Positions 19,530-30,800 of a stretch of DNA of 64,000 bases are shown here, piece by piece. The DNA comes from Citrobacter freundii ATCC 8090 = MTCC 1658 = NBRC 12681 (GTDB taxonomy: Bacteria > Pseudomonadota > Gammaproteobacteria > Enterobacterales > Enterobacteriaceae), in contig NZ_CP049015.1 of NCBI RefSeq assembly GCF_011064845.1, forward strand, positions 2,170,001 to 2,234,000, written 5' to 3'. Numbering within the stretch: the first letter of the stretch is position 1; every line of letters starts with the position of its first letter. A model generated the notes under the pieces. The model worked only from the letters and a program-made list of their open reading frames with translations. It was not told the DNA's origin and made no database searches. The position numbers were made by a program, and so were the translations under genes.

Positions 19530-21125
19530 TTAATTGGCTGCGTCGGGTAATACAAAGCCCATCGAGGCATCGATAAATAATCTTTCGTCCATCAATTTCA
19601 GGTCTGGGGAAATAATCGGTGTGAAATCCATTTTGTCCAGGATGTCTTCCTGTAAAGAGACTCCCGGTGCAATTTCGATTAAATGAAGACCATCTGCTTT
19701 TAACGTAAATACAGCGCGTTCAGTGATGTAACGCACATCAAGTCCACGTTCGAGGGCAATTTTTCCGCTGAAAGTCACTTCAGGTAATTCATTAACGAAT
19801 TTTTTCACCCGACCTTCCTGCACGATATTTAACTTACCGTCCGCAACTTCCGTTTTCAGACTTCCGGCAGTTAACGTGCCGCAGAAAATAATTTTTTTGG
19901 AAGTGGCGCTAATATCGATAAAACCGCCGGTACCCATGATTTTGCCATTGAATTTGTGTACGCCGACGTTGCCGTGGCGATCCACTTCGGCAAAACTTAA
20001 ATAGCACACATCCAGCCCGCCACCGTGATAGAAGTCAAACTGGGACGTCATATCCAGAATGGCGCGAGTGTTGACGTTGGCACCGAAAGCAATGCCTTGA
20101 GAGGTGATGCCGCCAATCGGACCCGTTTCGACTGTCAGAATAAAATCGTCAGCACAGCCTTCTTCGCGCGCGACGAGACCAATGCCATCGGCAATACCTA
20201 CGCCAACGTTGCCGACCGCACCTTTGCGCATTTCAAACAGGGCGCGTCGGGCCACCAGTTTACGCTGATTGAGCGGCAGGGCAGTTTGTTGGCTGTCATC
20301 GAGCACAAAATCGCCAGAGATAAAGCGGTTAACCGGCGCACCACCGTACAGTTGCGTTTGGTCGGGGTCGATGACCACAATATCGACCAGATAGCCGGGA
20401 ATACGTACCGACTTCGGATGCAAAGTGGCTTTCTTCACCATTTTTTGCACCTGCATCATAACGATGCCGCCGTTATTGTGTACGGCCTGGGCAATCACCA
20501 GCGCATCAAGATACATAACTTCATCTTCAAAGGTGGCATAGCCTTCGCTGTCACAGGTGGTGGCGCGAATAAAGGCGATGTTTGGCGCAATGGCTTTGTA
20601 ATACAGGTACTCTTTGTTATCAATTTCCACCAATTTGATCAGATCTTCGGTGGTCACTTCATTCAGCTTACCGCCCTGTTGGCGAGGGTCAACAAATGTA
20701 CCGATGCCGATATCACTGAGGATCCCAGGCTGGTGGGCTGCCGATGCACGCAGGGTTTGGGTTAATACGCCCTGAGGATAGTTATAGGCGGCAATTTTAT
20801 TTTGTTCCGCCAAGTCGGAGATTCGTGGTGATTGTCCCCAGTGTCCGCATAATGCCCATTTGACTAAGCCTTCCTGTGCCAGCGGGCTAATTCCCCGGTC
20901 GGCACGGTCACCCAGACCTGTAGGGCTAATCAACGCTAGATTTCGTGGTGACTGAGAGTTTTTATATTTTTCAGCCAGCGCGTTAATTAATGTTGTTGCT
21001 TCGAGAATACCGCCACCTGCACCTAATACACAAAGAGTTGCTTCATCAGGAATATAATTAACTGCATCTGCTGCGGATAATACGGGTACCCGACCATCTA
21101 TACGATTTGGTATTGAAAATTTCAT
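19530..21125 (-). CDS. ydiF: Acyl-CoA:acetate CoA-transferase YdiF
   Basis: A 531-residue single-chain family I CoA-transferase combining alpha- and beta-type domains. E. coli YdiF moves CoA between short-chain acyl-CoAs via a glutamyl-CoA thioester; the catalytic Glu lies in TVETGPIGG, and the oxyanion GxGGF-type element GTGGFIDIS is near residue 405. GGAG precedes the ATG. With ydiO downstream on the same strand it can activate or deactivate the acids handled by this island. Confidence 0.93.
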   Translation of the reverse strand: MKFSIPNRIDGRVPVLSAADAVNYIPDEATLCVLGAGGGILEATTLINALAEKYKNSQSPRNLALISPTGLGDRADRGISPLAQEGLVKWALCGHWGQSPRISDLAEQNKIAAYNYPQGVLTQTLRASAAHQPGILSDIGIGTFVDPRQQGGKLNEVTTEDLIKLVEIDNKEYLYYKAIAPNIAFIRATTCDSEGYATFEDEVMYLDALVIAQAVHNNGGIVMMQVQKMVKKATLHPKSVRIPGYLVDIVVIDPDQTQLYGGAPVNRFISGDFVLDDSQQTALPLNQRKLVARRALFEMRKGAVGNVGVGIADGIGLVAREEGCADDFILTVETGPIGGITSQGIAFGANVNTRAILDMTSQFDFYHGGGLDVCYLSFAEVDRHGNVGVHKFNGKIMGTGGFIDISATSKKIIFCGTLTAGSLKTEVADGKLNIVQEGRVKKFVNELPEVTFSGKIALERGLDVRYITERAVFTLKADGLHLIEIAPGVSLQEDILDKMDFTPIISPDLKLMDERLFIDASMGFVLPDAAN

Positions 21126-21280
21126 GTGAACTCCAGATTATATGCGTGCGACTACCTGTCGCTATATTCGACAATAATATTGTGAGTTATTTAATAACGT
21201 TTAATCATCGGCCAGATATCCGTGGTTAGACGAATATCTGGGGTAGGGCATTACTGATATTAATATGGATATATCTGTAA

Positions 21281-22039
21281 TTAAGCCTGATGCAATATTG
21301 TCAATACAGTACGCAGGTCGGTGACCGAAATTTGTCCTGGGGCGGAGGCTTTTTTTACTGCCCCAAAGGTTGCCGCTGAACCGAAAACTTCACCAGACAG
21401 ACGTGAAATCACCCCTGTTTTAGCCATCGACATGGTGATTATCGGGCGATCGGCATAGCGTTCTTGCATTTCCAGCGTGGCGCTAAGCAGCGTCAGAACA
21501 TCCGCTTTATTTTGCGGCATCAAGGCAATTTTGGGGATGTCTGCGCCTAGTTCCTGCATTTTACGCAGGCGCTGGACAATCTCTTCTGCAGCTGGTGTCT
21601 TATGAAAATCGTGATTGGACATAATCACAAAGACATTTTTCGCGTGCGCATGCTCGACGGTCGCTTTGACCAGTTCGTCTCCGGTAAACAGTTCCAGATC
21701 GATCATATCCACCAGACCGCTGTCTACCGCCGCGCGGTTAAGTGCAATATAGTTTTCGACAGACAGTGCCTGTTCACCGCCTTCTTTGGCGCTGCGGAAG
21801 GTGAAAAGTAGCGGTTTGTCCGCTATCACATCGCGGATGGCGCGAGCCGCTTCCAGCACGGCATCTGTGGAAGAGACATCGCCGAAATGGTCAACGCGCC
21901 ATTCCAGAATGTCGAAATCCGCTTCGCGATAGGCCAGCGCTTCGCTTTTTACCGTTGCGATGTCTATACCCATCAGCGACACAATGATCTTCGGCGCACC
22001 ATCGCCAATAACGAGATTTCTTACGGTTACGGTTTTCAT
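21281..22039 (-). CDS. aroD: 3-dehydroquinate dehydratase type I AroD
   Basis: Catalyses the third step of the shikimate pathway through a Schiff base. The 252-residue TIM barrel has the catalytic pair His143 (in [11 protein letters not shown]) and Lys170 (in DIPKIALMP) at canonical positions. AAGGGT precedes the ATG. It lies 36 bases downstream of ydiB on the same strand, consistent with co-transcription with the quinate/shikimate dehydrogenase. Confidence 0.97.
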   Translation of the reverse strand: MKTVTVRNLVIGDGAPKIIVSLMGIDIATVKSEALAYREADFDILEWRVDHFGDVSSTDAVLEAARAIRDVIADKPLLFTFRSAKEGGEQALSVENYIALNRAAVDSGLVDMIDLELFTGDELVKATVEHAHAKNVFVIMSNHDFHKTPAAEEIVQRLRKMQELGADIPKIALMPQNKADVLTLLSATLEMQERYADRPIITMSMAKTGVISRLSGEVFGSAATFGAVKKASAPGQISVTDLRTVLTILHQA

Positions 22040-22075
22040 TGATTACCCTTTAACTATTCTACAAATGCTTGCCCG

Positions 22076-22942
22076 TCAGGCGGCAAAACCCATAACCTGT
22101 TTCACATACTCCAGCGGGAAATCTTTCCCGGTCCAGAGCTTGAACTGTTCAGCCCCTTGCCATAACAACATGCCGTAACCATCAATTGTTTTGCAACCAG
22201 CACTTTGTGCCTGCTGCAATAATTTGGTCATATGCGGGTTGTAGACGCATTCGGTTACCAGCAGTTCCGGACGTAGCAGGGAAGCGTCGGTCACGAGAGA
22301 TTCATTTTCCAGCGGCTTCATGCCGACTTTTGTTCCGTTGGTTAAAATATCCGCGCTGGCAAGTGCGTCAGCAAAAGCCTGACGATCGGCGAGATCGATA
22401 ACAGTGACCACGCAGTCGGTGTTTTCATTGACGCGTTTGGCAAACTCCTGCGCTTTGGCAAAAAACTCATCCTGGCGGTTAAAGAGTTTAATTTCTTTGA
22501 TGCCTTCAATCGCTGCCTGTGCACCAATGGCTGTCGACGCACCGCCTGCGCCCAACAGTACCATGGTTTTACCTTTGATATCGAAACCACTTTCCTTAAT
22601 TGCACGAATATGACCCGTGCCATCGGTATTGTAACCACGCAGGTAACCATCATCATTGACGATAGTATTAATTGCACCGACCAGTTTGGCGGCAGGTGTT
22701 AATTCATCAACATATTCACATGCTAGCTGCTTGTTGGGCATTGAGACCCCTGTACCACGCATCTTTAAGGCCTTCAGCCCGGCAATTGCATTAGCAAACG
22801 TTGAGTTATCGACTTCAAATGCCATATAAGTGAATGGCAATCCCGCTTTTTCTAATGCCTTATTTTGCATTTCAGGCGACAGACTGTGTCTGATAGGGTA
22901 GGCCATCAATCCAATTAGTTCATATTTAGCAGTTACGTCCAT
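22076..22942 (-). CDS. ydiB: Quinate/shikimate dehydrogenase YdiB
   Basis: Reversibly oxidises shikimate or quinate with NAD(P). The 288 residues show the substrate motif [12 protein letters not shown], catalytic Lys71 (in SMPNKQLA) and Asp107 (in GYNTDG), and the glycine-rich dinucleotide loop [18 protein letters not shown] precedes the ATG. It sits between the MFS transporter ydiN and aroD, suggesting import and entry of quinate/shikimate-like compounds into the aromatic pathway. Confidence 0.96.
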   Translation of the reverse strand: MDVTAKYELIGLMAYPIRHSLSPEMQNKALEKAGLPFTYMAFEVDNSTFANAIAGLKALKMRGTGVSMPNKQLACEYVDELTPAAKLVGAINTIVNDDGYLRGYNTDGTGHIRAIKESGFDIKGKTMVLLGAGGASTAIGAQAAIEGIKEIKLFNRQDEFFAKAQEFAKRVNENTDCVVTVIDLADRQAFADALASADILTNGTKVGMKPLENESLVTDASLLRPELLVTECVYNPHMTKLLQQAQSAGCKTIDGYGMLLWQGAEQFKLWTGKDFPLEYVKQVMGFAA

Positions 22943-22963
22943 TTGATACTCCTTCTAAACAAT

Positions 22964-24199
22964 TTATTGAAAATAACGTTCGCCCAACCGCACATCATTT
23001 TTGGGGATATCAAATACGCGGTAGTAACGAATAAAGACGATGATGGCGGTGATGAAGGCCAGCAGAGCAAATGCAAAGTCCAGCAAAATGATGTACTGCA
23101 GACCAATGTTAGAGAGGTATCCGGTGATTAATGGGATAATAAAGTTGGCTACGCCACCCATCATCATATAAATACTGGTGACTTTGGCTTTGCTCTTGGG
23201 AAAGAATTCAGACATCACCGAGACACCGAGCTGTAAAATACCGCCAGCGGCAGAGAATCCAATGAGAAATGAACCGACGTTACACACCAGCGGAGAGGGA
23301 TATAAGTAGATGACGGCTGCGGTGATGGTTGCCAGCCCGGCGTTAAACACATTTGCCCAAATAGGCCGAACCCATTTTTTTAACAGAGCGGCAAAAATAA
23401 ATACGCAGACCAATGATCCCATACTGTAGTAAGAGATTGTCTTCAGTGCGTCAGATTCTGCCATGCCGGCAAAGGCCATCGCATATTTTGGCATCCAGAC
23501 CACGATGACGTAAAAAGTCGAAAAGGCAGCAACACCAAACATGACGGATGCCACACCTTCCAGCCAGACCAACGGTTTACTGTTCATCTGTGGCAGATCT
23601 TTCGCGATGCCAGCATCCACCATCTGGCCAGGGAAGCGACTTCTTAGCAGCATCAAGGTAATGACGACAAACAACGCACCCGGGATAATGACCGCATAAC
23701 CGTACCAGATATGGTTGAGCAGCATGGTGCTGACGACGATGGGGTAGATCATCTGCCCAAACGAGACCATAGCTTTCACCAGGATAACGGCTGAGCCAGA
23801 GGCTTTAGGGAAGCATTCCATTAACGCCGGGTACCCGCCGGTATCCAGTGCCGAGTTTGCCACGCCAACGCAAACGGCCAGAATAAAGGCAATCATCAGA
23901 TTAGGGCTGGCGGGAATACCGAAGAAGAACAGTATATAAAGAATAGCGCCTAACAGAATGATAGCCCGACGACCAAATTTATCTGAGAGCACGCCAAAGA
24001 ATAAGATGCTCACCAGTCGCCCCAGACCAATGCCTGAAATCAAATAGGCAATTCCTGCATTGTCGGTGGAAAACTTTTCTGCAAGAGAGGTCATATTTTG
24101 CGCCAGTGTAATGACGCTAATGCCGTGTAGGAAATAACTTAAATAAATACAGATTATCGCCAAAAGAAATGGCGTATTAAAGGTCTTGCTTTGAGACAT
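22964..24199 (-). CDS. ydiN: MFS transporter YdiN
   Basis: A 411-residue major facilitator with about 12 hydrophobic segments. The MFS motif between TM2 and TM3 is visible as GVLSDKFGRRAI. The ATG at 24199 lies 8 bases after AAGGAG; the GTG two codons upstream is too close to it. It precedes ydiB by 21 bases, so a shikimate/quinate-type substrate is plausible but unproven. Paralogue of ydiM upstream. Confidence 0.9.
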   Translation of the reverse strand: MSQSKTFNTPFLLAIICIYLSYFLHGISVITLAQNMTSLAEKFSTDNAGIAYLISGIGLGRLVSILFFGVLSDKFGRRAIILLGAILYILFFFGIPASPNLMIAFILAVCVGVANSALDTGGYPALMECFPKASGSAVILVKAMVSFGQMIYPIVVSTMLLNHIWYGYAVIIPGALFVVITLMLLRSRFPGQMVDAGIAKDLPQMNSKPLVWLEGVASVMFGVAAFSTFYVIVVWMPKYAMAFAGMAESDALKTISYYSMGSLVCVFIFAALLKKWVRPIWANVFNAGLATITAAVIYLYPSPLVCNVGSFLIGFSAAGGILQLGVSVMSEFFPKSKAKVTSIYMMMGGVANFIIPLITGYLSNIGLQYIILLDFAFALLAFITAIIVFIRYYRVFDIPKNDVRLGERYFQ

Positions 24200-24440
24200 T
24201 TTCACAACTCCTTGCGGATTTTAAAATTGTTCTGTGCTCGTCGATATTGTTTAAATTGCGGCGACCTTGTAATTAATATACTGGGCGGCAGCCACAGAAC
24301 CTACATAGCATGGCGTTTAAGTTACCAGGTATATTGCATAACACACTGTGAAATCGAACTCTGCCGGCCGGTGTTTTGCTGATGTTTTAAAACTGAAGTC
24401 AATTATTTTGCAGAAGAGGGGAACAATATTGCATCCACGC

Positions 24441-25661
24441 TTATTTTACGGCTTGTATCATCTTTAGCTGATGTTTTGACGTGATGTGGCTGCGATAACC
24501 AATAAACAACGCCAACAGGAATCCAACAGCGGCTATGCCAGTATCAAACCACATGATGTGAGCAATACTGGTTTCAGAGAGTTTTGCTGTTATCAATGGA
24601 ATGGTGAAGGTCGCAATGCTGCCCGCGCTGTAGTAAATACCGGTCGCTTTGCCCTTCGCATGCGGAAAGCGTGCGGCCATCAGCGTTAAACCGATTTGCA
24701 CAACGCCCCCTGCGGAAGAAAAACCGATGACAAACGCAAAGATAATGACAACGATAGGTGTCGGATGCAGACAAACCATCAGCAGTGCGACAAATGAGAT
24801 AAACGTATACAGCATCAGCATCGATGTCGCGCGTTCTGCTTTTCGCGCCAGCGGGGCGGTGATCAGCACGCACAGTAGAGAGCCGCAGGTATAAATGCTT
24901 AACAGTTTGATAGATAACGTATAGGGCATTCCGGCGACAAACTGTCCGTATTGCGCCAGCCACTGGCTTACCAGGTAAAATGTCGCCATTGCGATGTAGC
25001 CGTACAGGGTGTAACTGGCAAGGTCGAGCAGGGAGCAACGATGTTCAGGTTGTCCGGTTTCCCGTTCAGCCGGTTGAGCCCGGATGACGGTATGAGGCCC
25101 GGGATGTGGCGGAAACCGACAGCGAAATAAAAACACACCGTTGAGTATCATAACGGCTGCCGCCAGCAGGAAGGACCAGCCAAACCAAAGTTCGGCCCAT
25201 ACCAGCAGACTGATAATCATTGGCAGCAGGAACTGACCGCTGGAGACGAAGGCTTTTATCAAAATATTGGCCGTGCTGGGTGAGCGGGGGAATGCCTCCA
25301 TCAGGCTGGGATAGGTTCCGGCATCGAGAAAACTGTTTGCCATTCCCGCTAAAAAACCAAAAGCATAGGCAAGAAAAATACTGTGAGTATTTATGATGCC
25401 AATAAAGAAAATCAGGTAGCAGGTCATACCAAGGATAATAAATGGTCTGCGACCATAGCTATCGGAAAGCATCCCTGCTACTAATAAAACGCTTAAGCGG
25501 CCGATACCGAGTGAGGAAATAACAATCGAGACGCCCGCGGTATTGGTTTGCCACTGTTGTTCCAGTGAAGACATATTGAGGCTCATCAGAATGACCCCCA
25601 TGCCGTGCACCAGGTAATTTAGGTACAGCCCTATCGCAGTGGAGAAATAGGTGTTTTTCAT
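24441..25661 (-). CDS. ydiM: MFS transporter YdiM
   Basis: A 406-residue 12-span major facilitator with GMLSDSYGRRPFI as the TM2-TM3 motif. The opening (YLNYLVHGMGVILMSLNMSSL) parallels that of YdiN, showing an old tandem duplication. No strong ribosome site is seen before the ATG. The 241 bases between ydiM and ydiN hold no gene but enough room for a separate ydiN promoter. Substrate unknown. Confidence 0.88.
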   Translation of the reverse strand: MKNTYFSTAIGLYLNYLVHGMGVILMSLNMSSLEQQWQTNTAGVSIVISSLGIGRLSVLLVAGMLSDSYGRRPFIILGMTCYLIFFIGIINTHSIFLAYAFGFLAGMANSFLDAGTYPSLMEAFPRSPSTANILIKAFVSSGQFLLPMIISLLVWAELWFGWSFLLAAAVMILNGVFLFRCRFPPHPGPHTVIRAQPAERETGQPEHRCSLLDLASYTLYGYIAMATFYLVSQWLAQYGQFVAGMPYTLSIKLLSIYTCGSLLCVLITAPLARKAERATSMLMLYTFISFVALLMVCLHPTPIVVIIFAFVIGFSSAGGVVQIGLTLMAARFPHAKGKATGIYYSAGSIATFTIPLITAKLSETSIAHIMWFDTGIAAVGFLLALFIGYRSHITSKHQLKMIQAVK

Positions 25662-25709
25662 AATGTGTTACTCAGCGAAGAGGCTAAATAGGTATGGCGT
25701 TGCGATCTC

Positions 25710-26066
25710 TTAACACATACGCTCGAGATCGTGAGCATAGAGTTCAACAGCTGCCGACTGATAGATTTTCCAGTCGAGAAAACCATCGTGGTGATAAACC
25801 GCCTGAAAAGCGTTCAGATCGGGGAAAAAACGCATGGTGTTATTACCAATGCGGTTATTTATTTTGTCGATAATTGCATTAATTCTTAACTTCCTCTTGG
25901 CTTTCATTTCTGAACAAATGCGGACAATGTCGTCTGGAATTTCTCTTTCACCCTTTTCCCATTGTTGCCAGGCGACAACATTGTCATCGCGCGCGATATA
26001 CCTGGCGCTTTCTTCCACCGTCATAGCAAAAATATGGCGGATCGCCTGTAGCTCTAATGCGTTCAT
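25710..26066 (-). CDS. ydiL: DUF1870-type putative DNA-binding protein YdiL
   Basis: A 118-residue protein close to E. coli YdiL. The N-terminal part (ELQAIRHIFAMTVEESARYI, then AWQQWEKGEREIPDDIVRIC) resembles a helix-turn-helix of the Cro/XRE type. The C-terminal half has no motif I recognise. It lies 48 bases upstream of ydiM on the same strand and could be its regulator, which is inference only. Confidence 0.85.
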   Translation of the reverse strand: MNALELQAIRHIFAMTVEESARYIARDDNVVAWQQWEKGEREIPDDIVRICSEMKAKRKLRINAIIDKINNRIGNNTMRFFPDLNAFQAVYHHDGFLDWKIYQSAAVELYAHDLERMC

Positions 26067-26226
26067 TATTTGGTCGCTTCATAAAAGACGGTGGAATAGT
26101 AATAACATTGCTGTGGATATTTCGGCTTGAAGAGAGTCACAGTATTTTGTGCAATATTATTTGGTCCTTGACGGGGAAGATAATGTGTTGGTGCGTTAAG
26201 GTTGGTGGAGTGGCGCGCGAAGGACA

Positions 26227-26331
26227 AAAAAAAGCCCATCGTGGGAGATGGGCAAAGACTACACACAGCAATTCGTTGTTTCACTCAGGGGATTTCCATG
26301 CTTATAAATCAATGTGTTGATCTAAAGCCAT
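26227..26331 (-). ncRNA. rprA: Regulatory small RNA RprA
   Basis: The minus strand here matches E. coli RprA over essentially its full 105 nucleotides: an AUCAACA-AUUGAUUUAUAAGC stem, then GCAUGGAAAUCCCCUGAGUG, ACAACGAAUUGCUGUGUGUAG, and the terminator GCCCAUC-UCCCAC-GAUGGGC followed by eight U. RprA is Hfq-dependent, frees the rpoS leader for translation and is activated by the Rcs phosphorelay. It lies between ydiK and ydiL as in E. coli. Sequence differences are confined to the 5' end and the first loop. Confidence 0.93.
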
Positions 26332-26364
26332 GGGCTAATAGTAGGCATACTGATTTTTTACGTC

Positions 26365-26381
26365 GATCAGATTCATCTCAA
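26365..26381 (-). promoter_or_regulatory. RcsB box of the rprA promoter
   Basis: On the minus strand the site reads TTGAGATGAATCTGATC, nearly identical to the RcsB-binding element of E. coli rprA. It is about 35-50 bases upstream of the RprA 5' end, and a TACTAT -10-like hexamer lies between them. Confidence 0.75.
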
Positions 26382-26486
26382 TAGTTTAAAAACTGTAAAG
26401 AATTTGCGACACAAATGAGTATTGAAAGAGGGAAGAAGTTGGTTCTAATCCCGTAAGAGGGAGGGATTGATTAGTATTGTTAAACA

Positions 26487-26509
26487 ATCAGGCGGCGTTG
26501 CCGCCTGAT
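26487..26509 (-). terminator. ydiK terminator
   Basis: A 10-bp perfect GC-rich stem (ATCAGGCGGC/GCCGCCTGAT) with a 3-base loop begins 6 bases after the ydiK stop and is followed on the minus strand by TGTTTAAC. It separates ydiK from the rprA promoter. Confidence 0.8.
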
Positions 26510-26515
26510 GTTGGA

Positions 26516-27625
26516 TTACTTATTGCGTTCGATTTCAGCAATTTCTTCGAGGATTTCATCCGGATTGGTACCTGGCGCAGGGGCTTCGTTTACCCAGGCG
26601 GAGAACAGACGCCAGGAAACGGCCAGTACTACTGGACCGATAAACAGACCAATCATGCCGAAGGCAATCAATCCGCCGATGACTCCGGAGAGAATCAGGA
26701 GCAGTGGCAAATCGGCACCCATGCGAATCAGCATCGGTCGAATCACGTTATCCAGTGTTCCGACCACGCCGCTCCACACCAGCAGCACGGTGCCCCAGGT
26801 TGAATCCCCCGTCCAGTATAGCCAGATAATGGCCGGAATCAGTACCGGTAGCGGCCCCAGTTGCACCAGACATGACAGGATCATCAATACCGCCAGCAGT
26901 GTGGCATACGGCACACCGGTTACCGCCAGACCAATACCCCCGAGCACTGCCTGTACCAGAGCGGTGACCACAACGCCTAATGCGACGGCGCGAATGGCTT
27001 GTGCTGCCAGCAGAATGGCAGCATCTCCACGTTTTGAGGCAAGACGGCAGGCGAAGTGACGAATACCTAATGCGACTTGTTCACCGCGCCAGTACAACAG
27101 GGCACTGAACAGCAGCATCAGGCCACAGTGCATCATAAAGCGGCCGATATGCGCGGCCTGACCGACGAACCAGGTGGTGGTGGTGCCGATATAAGGACGA
27201 ACCTTGGCCATAATCGCCGAACCGCCCATATCCAGTAAGCTGTGCCATGCGCCATACATTTTGGCACCCACCAGTGGAATGCTGTTCAACCATGCCAGAT
27301 CCGGTAGTGTCATATCACCTGCGGTTACGGCATGGATCAGCGGCCCACTGCCATCGACGATGCTGTTAACCAGCAGCGCGATGGGGATGATGAACAACAG
27401 CACCAGCAACAGTGTCATCACCAGTACGGCAAGTGAACGGCGTCCCCAGAGCAATTTTTGTAAGCGTAGCAGGATAGGCCAGGTTGCAATGACAATCGTG
27501 CCTGCCCAGGCAAAACCGAGGATAAAGGGCTGAACAATCCAGAGGCAGGCCACAATCAGGATGGCTAAAAACAGCACCGATAGCAGCACTTGTGCAATAT
27601 CCCTGGGCTGACGGAAATTTACCAT
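26516..27625 (-). CDS. ydiK: AI-2E family transporter YdiK
   Basis: A 369-residue inner-membrane protein of the PerM/TqsA (AI-2 exporter) superfamily with roughly seven or eight hydrophobic segments. The family block GLALxxxGVPYATLLAVLMILSC and LGPLPVLIPAIIWL is visible, as is IRPMLIRMGADLPLLLIL near the C-terminus. The C-terminal tail is acidic (NPDEILEEIAEIE). AAAGGTGA lies before the ATG. It is divergent from ydiJ. Function is not established. Confidence 0.9.
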   Translation of the reverse strand: MVNFRQPRDIAQVLLSVLFLAILIVACLWIVQPFILGFAWAGTIVIATWPILLRLQKLLWGRRSLAVLVMTLLLVLLFIIPIALLVNSIVDGSGPLIHAVTAGDMTLPDLAWLNSIPLVGAKMYGAWHSLLDMGGSAIMAKVRPYIGTTTTWFVGQAAHIGRFMMHCGLMLLFSALLYWRGEQVALGIRHFACRLASKRGDAAILLAAQAIRAVALGVVVTALVQAVLGGIGLAVTGVPYATLLAVLMILSCLVQLGPLPVLIPAIIWLYWTGDSTWGTVLLVWSGVVGTLDNVIRPMLIRMGADLPLLLILSGVIGGLIAFGMIGLFIGPVVLAVSWRLFSAWVNEAPAPGTNPDEILEEIAEIERNK

Positions 27626-27838
27626 AAATACTTTTCACCTTTGTCTTTGCGCCAGAACGTTGACGCGACGTGAATACTTAAATCACACCCTGTAATGATG
27701 AGCAATTTCAGCGGTTTTGAACAGGCGGATTCTGCCTGTAAATCTGCTGAGCGTATTAGAAAAAAATGTGATACAACAAACAAAGCAACACGCAAACGAT
27801 TAAATTCACAACACAGACCGCAGGAAAGGGTCACTATA

Positions 27839-30800
27839 ATGATTCCACAAATTTCTCAGGCACCAGGTGTCGTTCAACTGGTGCTCAACTTTTTGCAGGC
27901 GCTGGAGCAGCAAGGATTTACGGGCGATACGGCAACGAGCTATGCCGATCGTCTGACAATGTCGACGGATAACAGTATTTATCAGCTGCTACCTGATGCT
28001 GTCGTTTTCCCTCGTTCAACCGCAGATGTGGCGCTAATCGCCCGTCTGGCGGCAGAACCGCTTTTCTCGTCGTTGATTTTTACCCCGCGCGGCGGCGGCA
28101 CCGGGACCAACGGTCAGGCGCTGAACCAGGGCATTATTGTTGATATGTCCCGCTATATGAGCCGCATTATTGAAATCAACCCGCAAGAAGGTTGGGTGCG
28201 GGTAGAAGCCGGGGTGATAAAAGATCAGCTCAACCAGTTTCTGAAGCCTTACGGCTATTTCTTTGCCCCGGAATTATCCACCAGTAACCGGGCAACGCTC
28301 GGCGGGATGATCAACACCGATGCGTCCGGGCAAGGATCGTTGGTTTACGGTAAAACTTCCGATCATGTGTTGGGCATCCGTGCGGTGCTGATGGGCGGCG
28401 ATATTCTTGATACTCAGCCAATGCCGATCGAGCTTGCCGAAATGCTGGGGAAAAGCAATACCACCATTGGCCGCATCTATAAGACCGTTTATGAACGTTG
28501 TCGTGATAACCGACAGCTGATCATGGATAAATTCCCGAAACTTAATCGCTTCCTGACCGGGTACGATCTACGGCACGTCTTTAACGATGAGATGACCGAA
28601 TTTGATTTAACCCGCATTCTCACCGGCTCTGAAGGTACGCTGGCGTTTATCACCGAAGCCCGTCTGGATATCACGCCGCTGCCAAAAGTCAGACAACTGG
28701 TTAACGTCAAGTACGACTCTTTCGACTCGGCGTTGCGTAATGCGCCGGTGATGGTGGAAGCACGCGCATTGTCGGTAGAAACTGTTGACTCCAAAGTACT
28801 CAATCTGGCGCGGGAAGATATCGTCTGGCACTCGGTAAGTGAATTGATTACCGATGTACCTGATAAAGAGATGCTGGGTCTGAACATTGTAGAGTTTGCC
28901 GGTGACGACGAAGTATTGATTAATTCGCAGGTCAGCGCACTGTGTGAACGTCTGGATGGCTTAATCGCTCGTCAGGAAGCGGGTGTCATTGGCTGGCAGC
29001 TGTGTACCGAACTGGCGGGAGTCGAACGAATTTACGCCATGCGCAAAAAGGCAGTCGGTCTGCTGGGCAATGCAAAAGGTTCCGCGAAGCCAATTCCGTT
29101 CGCCGAGGATACCTGCGTTCCGCCGGAGCATCTGGCGGACTATATTGCCGAGTTCCGCGCGCTACTCGACAGCCACGCCCTGAGTTACGGCATGTTTGGT
29201 CACGTAGACGCAGGCGTGCTGCATGTCAGACCGGCGTTGGATATGTGTGACCCGCAGCAGGAAGTGCTGATGAAACGCATTTCTGATGATGTTGTGGCGC
29301 TGACGGCGAAATATGGCGGTTTGCTGTGGGGCGAGCATGGGAAAGGTTTTCGTGCAGAATATAGCCCGGCGTTCTTCGGCGAGGAGCTGTATCGCGAACT
29401 GCGCAAAGTGAAATCGGTGTTTGATCCGCAAAACCGGCTGAATCCTGGGAAAATCTGTCCACCGGAAGACGTAGATGCGCCGATGATGAAAGTGGACGCG
29501 GTGAAACGCGGAACGTATGACCGTCAGATCCCTCTGGCCGTACGCCAGGAGTGGCGCGGGGCAATGGAGTGTAACGGCAACGGGTTATGCTTTAACTTCG
29601 ATGCGAAAAGCCCTATGTGTCCGTCGATGAAAATCAGCCTCAACCGTATTCATTCGCCAAAAGGGCGAGCCACGTTAGTGCGTGAATGGCTGCGTTTGTT
29701 AGCGGATCGCGGGATTGACCCAATACAGCTGGAAAAAGAGCTACCGGAAAAACGCGCCAGTTTACGTTCGCTGATTGCCCGTACCCGCAACAGCTGGCAT
29801 GCGCGCAAGGGTGAATACGATTTCTCACACGAAGTAAAAGAGGCGATGTCAGGTTGCCTGGCGTGTAAAGCCTGTTCCACCCAGTGTCCAATTAAAATTG
29901 ATGTACCGGAGTTCCGTTCGCGCTTCCTCCAGCTGTACCACACGCGTTATCTGCGCCCGTTGCGCGATCACATGGTGGCGACCGTTGAGAGCTATGCGCC
30001 GTTAATGGCACGAGCGCCCAAAACGTTTAACTTCTTCATCAACCAGCCGCTGGTGCGAAACCTGGCTAAAAAGCACATTGGAATGGTTGATTTACCTCTG
30101 TTGTCTGCACCGTCGCTGCAACGCCAACTGGTGGGGCATCGCTCCGCCAATATGACGTTGGAACAGCTCGAATTACTCAGCCTTGAGCAAAAAGCCCGTA
30201 CGGTGCTGGTGGTGCAGGACCCTTTCACCAGCTATTACGATGCGCAGGTGGTTGCTGACTTTATACGTCTGGTAGAGAAGCTGGGCATGCAGCCGGTACT
30301 GCTGCCGTTTTCGCCAAACGGCAAGGCGCAGCACATTAAAGGCTTCTTAAACCGTTTTGCCAAAACGGCGAAAAAGACATCCGAGTTTCTTAACCGGGTA
30401 GCGAAGCTGAATATTCCGATGGTGGGTGTTGATCCGGCGCTGGTGCTTTGTTATCGCGATGAATACAAGATGGTGCTGGGTGAACAACGGGGGGATTTCC
30501 ATGTGTTGCTAGCCAACGAATGGTTATCGAAAGCTGTGGAAGCACAGCAGCCAGTCGCTGTTGGCGGTGAACCGTGGTATTTCTTTGGTCACTGTACCGA
30601 AGTGACGGCCTTGCCGGGCGCGCCTGCACAGTGGGCGGCTATTTTTGCTCGCTTTGGCGCAAAGCTGGAGAACGTCAGCGTGGGATGCTGTGGTATGGCT
30701 GGCACCTACGGCCACGAAGTGAAGAATCACCAAAACTCATTGGGGATCTATGAGTTATCATGGCACCAGGCAATGCAACGATTGCCACGTAACCGTTGTC

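Noticed and set aside
26067..26320. Small open frames on both strands between ydiL and ydiK
   Set aside because: The segment is accounted for by RprA, its terminator and promoter.
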